Shown piece after piece: positions 23,158 through 28,094 of a stretch of DNA of 28,094 nucleotides; the first letter of the stretch is position 1, and each line of letters begins with the position of its first letter. Under the pieces are notes generated by a model. The model saw only the letters and a list, made by a program, of their open reading frames with translations, had not been told where the DNA came from and did not search any database. Where the stretch lies: assembly GCA_038227045.1 (NCBI GenBank), contig JBBRQD010000076.1, forward strand, positions 1-28,094. Direction: 5' to 3'. This DNA is from JANXLS01 sp038227045 (GTDB lineage Bacteria > Planctomycetota > SZUA-567 > H5-PLA8). The translations under genes and the position numbers were made by a program.

Positions 23158-25812
23158 TCACGGCGCATCGATGTGCCATTCGCCGACGTGGATCGATTCC
23201 GCTTTCTCTTTGATCTGCGATTTCTTCCCTGCCTTAATCAGCGCGAATTGTTCCTTCAACCACGGTTTTAATTTCTCGCGCGCGTTCGCGCGATCCTCAT
23301 CGGGTGCCATGCCGTCGTACTTGAAATTGTCGGTTCGCAGTTCGGCCAGCATGTCCGCGATTTTGTCGCCTTCGACACTTTTTCGTTGAACGTTTTTGCC
23401 TTGCCAATCGCCGCTGCGCGAACCGGAATCTTTCGTGCTGTCCAATTTTTCAAGCAAGGAGTTCACGCATTCTTCGCGGCCCTCCAGCAACAGCCGGTGA
23501 ACGATTGCCTTTCCGCTCCAGCTAAGATCGAAGCGCGGTTTGGCAAAGATGGTGCACGCCAGTTTCATGGCCTCTTCCTTCTTGGTGGCCAGCAGCGGTT
23601 CGATCGCGCGCGGATACCAATAACTGCCGTCGTCTTTGTCGAGCACTGTTTTCAATTCGGCAAGACCTTCGAGTTTGTCTTTGTCGCCGAATCGCAACAG
23701 AATGAGCGCCGCCCAAAAGCGCTGTTTATCGCCCGCATCCACGTTCTTTTTTCCAACGGGCGCGGGTTGTTTCAGCCATTCTCGAGCGGGCGCGGCGGCG
23801 GCTGGATCGTCCGTGTGATAACAGAGTTCCGCGAAATCGCCCGCGTGGTCCTTGAAGTCGGCCGCGCGCTTGAGCATCGCCGGCTGCACGTCCGCCAGAT
23901 GCAGTTGGATGGCCTCTTTCGCGGCCTTCTCGAATTCGCGCCAATCCTTGCTCTGCCCAATGATTTCCATCAGCAATTGGTCGCGCGTTTTTCCGGCGTT
24001 GGCCTTGCACCACTCCAGAATTCCGGCGATGTGTTTTTTCTTGCCGTCCGCATCGAGACTGAAATACTTTTGCAATTCCGCCAGGTCGCGCTTCGCCGCG
24101 TTGTTGATCAAATTCGCCACGGCCCAGTTGACTTGATGCAGCGTGCGGCTCGGGTGAAAGTCGCGCCAATAGCTGAACGTCGGCATGAAATTTTCATCGG
24201 CAAGATATGGCACGAGCGCGGGCAAATCGGCGGTGGCCAGCTTCATTTTGTCGATTTCGACATAGGGATTGATGACGCCGCGCGCCGGTTTGCTGCCCGC
24301 GTTATAACCGGGTTCGGCCGACTGCGGATCTTCGTAATTCACGCCGCCCGGCTGGCCCATTTGAATACAATTCAAGAGGCGCAGACGATCGGCGAGAAAC
24401 TTGATTTGCGCCGCGCGGTCGAGCGTTTTTTTCTGTGTCTCCCAGGCCGTGGGTTCGGGCAATGCGAGCGTTTTGAAATCGTCGCCGCGCTTTTCCAATT
24501 GAGCCGCGAGCTGTTTGGCACGCTCCTGATATTGGTAGCCGTCGAACACTGGCTTCGACAGATGCTTCGCCATTTCCAGCACCTGCGCGTAATCCCGCTC
24601 GTGCGAAAACGCGTTGAGCATCTGCTGATGGTACACGTGGCCGAGCATGTCGCGCGTGGCGGTGCCCACCCAGCGATCGTCGGCAATGCCTTCGATGCGC
24701 GAGAAAAGCACCAGCGCGGCGGTCTTCTTGTCCCCGCGCAGATAGCTCCACGCGCCCACCAGCGCCTCGGACGTGCTGATGAATCCCGGCTCGAATTGGC
24801 CGGTCAATCCGCCACGTCGCGAGAGCCCGTCGCGTTTGTCCTTCTCGCCGCCGGTCCGGGTCTTGATCAACTCCTCGGCGTCTTCGGCCAGCGTGCGCGG
24901 CTCCGATTTTGCGTCCTTCTTTTGCAGCGTGACCGTTTCGCCAAACGTGTTGAGCACGCGCCAGGAATCCTTCTCGTCTTTGAGCACCCATCCGCTGAAG
25001 TTTTGTGCGCGCGTTCCGGCTACGGCGAAACGCATGTACGCCGCGTCCTTGGGCAATTCCGGCCAGGCCAAAGCCGCGATGTTTCGAATCTGTCCATCGA
25101 GCCATGGCGTGAAGGCGTCTTCGGGCTTGAATGCCGGCAGCTTGTCCACGCCCAGCTTCGGCGCTGCGGCATAGGCGGCTTCACGCACCGATTGGCGATA
25201 GTGCTTGCACAGCGCCGTGATCTCCGGCGCGAGTTCCTTCATCCCGCGCGCCGCGGCTTCTTCGATCACGCCTTGAGTCACCGACGCGTTGGGATGCGGC
25301 TGAGCGAGCAGTTTTTTGAAAATCTCGGCCGAGCGCGGCGCTTTGATGCGGCGCATCGCGCTCATGCCGGCGGCCTGATTTTCCGCCAGCATTTCGGAAT
25401 CGAGCAGCCACAGCGCGCTATCCAGCGCCTCGGCGGAGGACGCGTCCTTGCCGAACGCCGCGCCAAGTTCCTTGCGGAAATTGCGCGCGTCACTCACCGA
25501 ACCGCCGCCAAAAAACGGCGTCTTCTTCCACGGCGCGCGCCCATTGCTTTCGTCCGCAAACGATTGCTCGAAGAGCGCCAGCAGATAGCGCCCGGCGGAT
25601 TTGCGTTTCGCCGCGTCGGCATCCTGCAAGCCATTCACCGCTTTCGCCACATCGGGCTTCTTGCTCGAATCGCCGTAATAAATCTTGAGATCGTCAAACG
25701 CCCTGGTTCCGTCCGGTTCCGCAAGAACTGGCCCCGCGTTCTCTCCCGCGGTCACGGCGAGAAACGGAGCAACGATGAACATGAGAAGTGCAACAGATTT
25801 AAATCCGAACAT
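23158..25812 (-). CDS. Large exported protein with HEAT-like helices, function unknown
   Basis: An 884-aa protein with a signal peptide at 1-23 (Lys5, a hydrophobic stretch LLMFIVAPFLAV, probable cleavage after VTA). The mature part is rich in helix-forming Ala/Lys/Glu/Leu. The helices at about 125-225 (SAEIFKKLLAQ, VREAAYAAAPKLGV) resemble HEAT or armadillo repeats. A later part has aromatic-rich segments such as DGSYWYPRAIEPLLA. No catalytic motif or family is recognised. The start is ATG 25812 rather than the open frame back to 25980, because GGAGA lies six bases before it and the signal peptide begins there. It is convergent with the transporter gene, with 17 bases between stop codons. 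It may be an envelope protein; no link to the secretin block is shown. Confidence 0.75.
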   Translation of the reverse strand: MFGFKSVALLMFIVAPFLAVTAGENAGPVLAEPDGTRAFDDLKIYYGDSSKKPDVAKAVNGLQDADAAKRKSAGRYLLALFEQSFADESNGRAPWKKTPFFGGGSVSDARNFRKELGAAFGKDASSAEALDSALWLLDSEMLAENQAAGMSAMRRIKAPRSAEIFKKLLAQPHPNASVTQGVIEEAAARGMKELAPEITALCKHYRQSVREAAYAAAPKLGVDKLPAFKPEDAFTPWLDGQIRNIAALAWPELPKDAAYMRFAVAGTRAQNFSGWVLKDEKDSWRVLNTFGETVTLQKKDAKSEPRTLAEDAEELIKTRTGGEKDKRDGLSRRGGLTGQFEPGFISTSEALVGAWSYLRGDKKTAALVLFSRIEGIADDRWVGTATRDMLGHVYHQQMLNAFSHERDYAQVLEMAKHLSKPVFDGYQYQERAKQLAAQLEKRGDDFKTLALPEPTAWETQKKTLDRAAQIKFLADRLRLLNCIQMGQPGGVNYEDPQSAEPGYNAGSKPARGVINPYVEIDKMKLATADLPALVPYLADENFMPTFSYWRDFHPSRTLHQVNWAVANLINNAAKRDLAELQKYFSLDADGKKKHIAGILEWCKANAGKTRDQLLMEIIGQSKDWREFEKAAKEAIQLHLADVQPAMLKRAADFKDHAGDFAELCYHTDDPAAAAPAREWLKQPAPVGKKNVDAGDKQRFWAALILLRFGDKDKLEGLAELKTVLDKDDGSYWYPRAIEPLLATKKEEAMKLACTIFAKPRFDLSWSGKAIVHRLLLEGREECVNSLLEKLDSTKDSGSRSGDWQGKNVQRKSVEGDKIADMLAELRTDNFKYDGMAPDEDRANAREKLKPWLKEQFALIKAGKKSQIKEKAESIHVGEWHIDAP

Positions 25813-26122
25813 GGCGTTCTCCCGCGCGAATGGCATGAAATGGGTCACTGTTTTCAATTTGACGCCTGTCTCGCAGAAAAGTTGTGAGAAATCCAGCGCA
25901 TTCGAAGAACAAAAATGGACGGGCTGTAATATGTGTATTTCGCTTGCATTAGATTGTGTGTAACCAATAATAGAGTGCAATTAGGCATAATGACAGAAGA
26001 ACGTTAAGCAATTGCCGCCTTTGAATTTCGAATTTCGAAAAATCTATAGATGTTATGAATAGTAGAACTCACAAAGAAGGTCAATACTTTCTGGGGGAGT
26101 GTATCTCTTAGTAAATATTAAT
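25813..26122. other. Intergenic region upstream of the large exported protein
   Basis: About 310 bases, AT-rich in the second half, with no gene recognised. It should contain the leftward promoter of the exported protein; I see no strong sigma-70 match. Base composition drops here, marking the start of the accessory segment. Confidence 0.4.
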
Positions 26123-26317
26123 AAGTCGTGGCGATGCCGGCGCGTGGAGTTTTCTGGCGATCGACACTGAACGCCATACCTCGACGACACGCCGCTGTTC
26201 GTCGTCGGCACCGCCGAAACGCGCCGATACCGAATGCGCTTGTGGGACAAAGGCGAGCCGAACGGCGATTGGATGGCGGTGCAGAAGGTGACGGTGGTGC
26301 GTAGCGGGATGAAGTAG
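26123..26317 (+). pseudogene. Remnant of the C-terminal end of a larger gene
   Basis: Two adjacent reading frames together read like one protein end. The first, from 26123, gives ISRGDAGAWSFLAIDTE. The second, from 26171 to the stop at 26315, gives PYLDDTPLFVVGTAETRR, then YRMRLWDKGEPNGDW and VQKVTVV. A single-base frameshift at about 26168-26176 separates them. No start codon or ribosome-binding site lies upstream. The pattern (a Tyr-Leu-Asp-Asp turn, alternating beta strands, GDW before the last strand) is like the last beta-sandwich segment of a fibronectin-type-III-like domain. It is a decayed fragment; the parent family is not named with confidence. Confidence 0.55.
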
Positions 26318-26380
26318 CGCAGCAGAGTTTCGTGCGCGTCCCTGAATCTCCGAATCTCTCTTGAGTTTTTGGAAAATCCC

Positions 26381-27268
26381 ATGTTAAGCGCCGGCGATAT
26401 TCTTACTGCGAAATTACCCGATGGCAGGTATGTGGCCGTCCGAGTGATCAGACGGATCGGAAAGTCCTCGTTGGTCTCTACGTCCGAATATCTTGGGCGC
26501 GAACGCCCTTCTCTCGAGGAACCACAGCTCCGCACAACGGTCATCCAAAAAAGGTTCTTTTACAGAGGCCATCCAGCGCGCAAGTGGCTCGATGGTTCCC
26601 CTCCAGTAAATTTCGAGTTCATCGGTAACATTCCCCTGACCAAGTCCGAGGCAGAAATTGAATGCAATTCATATGGAGGGAAATGGTACGAATCTGTTGG
26701 CAATGAAGCGTTTCTCGAGTGGCGATGGATACACGACCGACCTGCCTTCGAAGACGAGATACGAAAGCAAAAAGAGGAATCTGAACGCCTGCGTAGGCTT
26801 CCTCAGAAACCAAAGAAAATGATGAGCGAAGAGGATTTTTGGTCTATCATCAATTTGCTTGACTGGAATTATCAGGGCGACGACAAAATGGTGCTCACGC
26901 CTGCGATCAAGATGCTTTCCACCAAATCGAAAGCAGAGATTTGCCAGTTTGAGGAGCGCTTCTCATTTCTATTGTATCAACTCGATACCAAGGCCCACGC
27001 AAGCAATATCGGAAAGTACTCATACGATTCGAAACAGCGCTACGTTTCTGCCGACGGGTTCCTTTATGCGAGGTGCGTCGTGCTTGCCAATGGGCAAAAG
27101 TTCTACAAAGCTGTCCTGAACGATCCGCGCAAGATGCCGAAAGATATGGATTTCGAATCCTTGTTAGGGCTGGCGTCGGAAGCATATGAATTGAAGACAG
27201 GTGAGAACTTCGAATATTCCACTGGCTGCAGTTATGAATCGTTTTCGAACACTGACGGATGGAAATGA
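26381..27268 (+). CDS. Imm26-like / DUF4240 protein, candidate toxin-immunity gene
   Basis: A 295-aa cytoplasmic protein without a signal peptide. Residues 1-125 begin GDILTAKLPDGRYVAVRV, similar in style to the immunity protein Imm26. Residues about 148-275 match DUF4240: SEEDFWSIINLL, FEERFSFLLYQLD, then ADGFLYARCVVLANG, FYKAVLNDP and a helix with LASEAYE. Both families occur in neutralising proteins of polymorphic toxin systems, but DUF4240 also occurs alone, so immunity is an inference. A charged linker (about 127-147) joins the halves. The start is ATG 26381, with GGA nine bases before it; a TTG at 26369 is weaker. Base composition is visibly more AT-rich than the genes to the left, consistent with acquisition. 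No toxin gene is seen in the window. Confidence 0.68.
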   Translation: MLSAGDILTAKLPDGRYVAVRVIRRIGKSSLVSTSEYLGRERPSLEEPQLRTTVIQKRFFYRGHPARKWLDGSPPVNFEFIGNIPLTKSEAEIECNSYGGKWYESVGNEAFLEWRWIHDRPAFEDEIRKQKEESERLRRLPQKPKKMMSEEDFWSIINLLDWNYQGDDKMVLTPAIKMLSTKSKAEICQFEERFSFLLYQLDTKAHASNIGKYSYDSKQRYVSADGFLYARCVVLANGQKFYKAVLNDPRKMPKDMDFESLLGLASEAYELKTGENFEYSTGCSYESFSNTDGWK

Positions 27269-27340
27269 AAGCAAAAGCGCAAACTTGGAAAGCGCGGCAT
27301 GGAGGTTTCGGCGCTTGGACTCGGCTGCATGGGAATGAGT
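27265..27340 (+). pseudogene. Aldo/keto reductase N-terminal fragment (frameshifted)
   Basis: From 27275 the second forward frame reads KRKLGKRGMEVSALGLGC and then MGMS, the classic first strand of aldo/keto reductases. The frame breaks off at about 27340 and stops soon after. The only nearby ATG (27265) is one base out of frame, so the remnant carries an indel as well as a truncation. The ATG overlaps the stop codon of the preceding gene. None of the catalytic tetrad Asp-Tyr-Lys-His is present, so the fragment is inactive. Confidence 0.7.
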
Positions 27341-27457
27341 GGGTCCTGCGATAGGAAGAGCCACTGAAAAAGCCGGGTTCGACCGAGGGCCGGCCGGCGG
27401 GATGCGATCGAAGTCACCGGAGCAATTCTGAAATAGTGGCGTTGCTCTGTAAATTTC

Positions 27458-27652
27458 CGGCCTGAAAGGCCCATACATTCCAGCCCAGGGCAACGCCCTA
27501 GGTAGTATGATGTATAGGTTGAAACGCCCTGAAAGGACAAAACCCAGGGATGCTTCGAGCGCGTTATGTTTTGCCCTTTCAGGGCGCGCTCAAAATTACC
27601 GAACCTCACCCAGGCGTTGCCCTGGGCTGGTATGTTGCGGCCTTTCAGGCCG
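27458..27652. repeat. Nested 195-base palindromic element (REP/MITE-like)
   Basis: Three nested pairs of arms share one centre. Outer: 27458-27472 with 27638-27652 (CGGCCTGAAAGGCC, 14 of 15). Middle: 27480-27503 with 27608-27630 (CCAGCCCAGGGCAACGCC, the first 18 positions perfect). Inner: 27526-27543 with 27568-27585 (GCCCTGAAAGG-CAAAAC, 17 of 18). The outer and inner arms share the CCTGAAAGG core, so the element contains the same unit four times in alternating orientation. No convincing protein is encoded. This is the look of a non-autonomous transposable palindrome or a fused REP pair. Confidence 0.8.
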
Positions 27653-27742
27653 AAAAGAATGGCGTTCGCAATTACCATCATTGACACTGTCACAAAGGAT
27701 CAGGCGCAAGAAACTATCCCGTCCCAAAAGTCCACTGAAATC

Positions 27743-27804
27743 AGAAAAAATTTTTATAGAAAATTGTCATTCGCCTTGACAAGGTTCTGCTGGGATGGTA
27801 TCAT
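27743..27804 (+). promoter_or_regulatory. Near-consensus sigma-70 promoter with UP element and operator-like repeat
   Basis: TTGACA at 27776-27781, a 17-base spacer and TATCAT at 27799-27804 give five of six matches at -10 and a perfect -35. An A/T-run at 27743-27763 sits where an UP element would be. TTGTCA (27764-27769) and TGACAA (27777-27782) form an inverted repeat over the -35, a likely repressor site. The first ATG downstream (27829) opens only a 15-codon frame, so the promoter's gene is unclear: it may serve the IS21 transposase, or a gene cut by the insertion. Confidence 0.75.
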
Positions 27805-27897
27805 TATAGCATAATGTAGGTGATCGGCATGGACTCCAGCGCGTCGATCCTTGCAATCCGATCAGGCGTTTTTTAGGGCCTGAATTCGGAGACAGCA

Positions 27898-28094
27898 TGT
27901 GATGAACGACAATTATAATTCCCCCTGACGGCAAGTAGAATTCCCGGCTTGTTCAGGCGGGATCGGCCAATCTGTTTCCCTGCAAATCAGGGGGGCGGAA
28001 TGGTCACAGATCGACAGGTGAAGAGAATGATGGATGTTTTACACAGTGGCAAGCCATTGTCGGTGGCGGCCGACAAGGGCGGCATGGACGAGAA
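27898..28094 (+). mobile_element. Left end of an IS21-family insertion sequence (partial)
   Basis: The sequence from TGTGATGAACGACAATT at 27898 has the appearance of an IS21-type terminus: it begins TGT, and spaced ATTCCCC/AATTCCC repeats with GGCA and CGGGAT segments follow in the 100 bases before the transposase. The element is cut by the window edge, so the right end, istB and the target duplication cannot be seen. The left boundary is an estimate; it could lie further left, beyond the promoter at 27776. Confidence 0.6.
28000..28094 (+). CDS. istA: IS21-family transposase IstA, N-terminus (runs off the window)
   Basis: The first 31 residues, from ATG 28000, read MVTDRQVKRMMDVLHSGK, then LSVAADKGGMDE. 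This matches the helix-turn-helix start of IS21-family IstA proteins (TDRQV-RLM, then A-A-KAGMDEKTARKY). IstA cuts and joins the element's ends and works with the ATPase IstB, normally encoded just downstream. A purine-rich GGGGGGCGGA directly precedes the start. The DDE catalytic core lies outside the window, so activity cannot be judged. Confidence 0.8.
   Translation, partial: MVTDRQVKRMMDVLHSGKPLSVAADKGGMDE

Noticed and set aside
23386..25887. 833-codon open frame on the plus strand
   Set aside because: It lies wholly antisense to the exported-protein gene, whose signal peptide and ribosome-binding site are good. Its product is rich in Arg, Phe and Gln without domain logic, as expected for a codon-biased antisense shadow.
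27458..27652. CRISPR array
   Set aside because: The repeated unit alternates in orientation and the intervals are symmetric, so it is a nested palindrome, not direct repeats with unique spacers.
27232..27814. Short frames across the nested palindrome on both strands
   Set aside because: They translate repeat arms in several frames and have no start signals or family likeness.

Overview
The window comes from the chromosome of a diderm (Gram-negative) bacterium of fairly high GC. It encodes outer-membrane secretins, lipoproteins with lipoboxes and Sec signal peptides. Large TPR-bearing secretins, very long periplasmic repeat proteins and many families of intergenic palindromes suggest the Planctomycetes-Verrucomicrobia-Lentisphaerae sphere or a neighbouring candidate phylum. 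No rRNA or other marker confirms this, so the placement is an inference.

Layout. Positions 1-8400 hold housekeeping and metabolic genes: birA (-), an acyl-CoA dehydrogenase (+), a secreted DUF3574/nucleoside-phosphorylase fusion (-), dnaA (-), nadC (-) and a xylulokinase-like FGGY kinase (-). A roughly 560-base gap follows dnaA's start, and small inverted repeats lie between several genes. Positions 8808-20592 form one co-directional block and the most striking part of the window. It holds a 1141-aa lipoprotein secretin, a 953-aa paralogous secretin, a 1261-aa exported helical-repeat protein and a 449-aa TPR-like lipoprotein. Hairpins separate the later genes and a clear intrinsic terminator closes the block. 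No pilin, ATPase, inner-membrane platform or prepilin peptidase gene lies nearby, so this looks like an orphan secretin/TPR envelope system. Positions 20749-23140 hold a zinc dehydrogenase and an ACS-type MFS transporter, a probable two-gene operon for uptake and oxidation of a sugar, polyol or sugar acid. A secreted 884-aa protein of unknown function (HEAT-like) converges on it.

From about 25.8 kb to the right edge the character changes to accessory DNA. It holds two broken gene remnants (a C-terminal fragment with a frameshift and an aldo/keto reductase N-terminus), an Imm26-like/DUF4240 gene resembling polymorphic-toxin immunity proteins, a nested 195-base palindromic element, a near-consensus promoter with nothing clear to express, and the left end of an IS21-family element with the first 31 codons of istA running off the window.

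Working together: the two secretins share a private architecture (TPR, coiled coil, a YPxxW...RT block, STN domain, long insert, secretin barrel). The two downstream proteins carry the same kind of Lys/Pro/Ala/Glu-rich tail found in the first secretin. The inference is that all four act together in the periplasm and outer membrane. What the system transports is not visible in the sequence.
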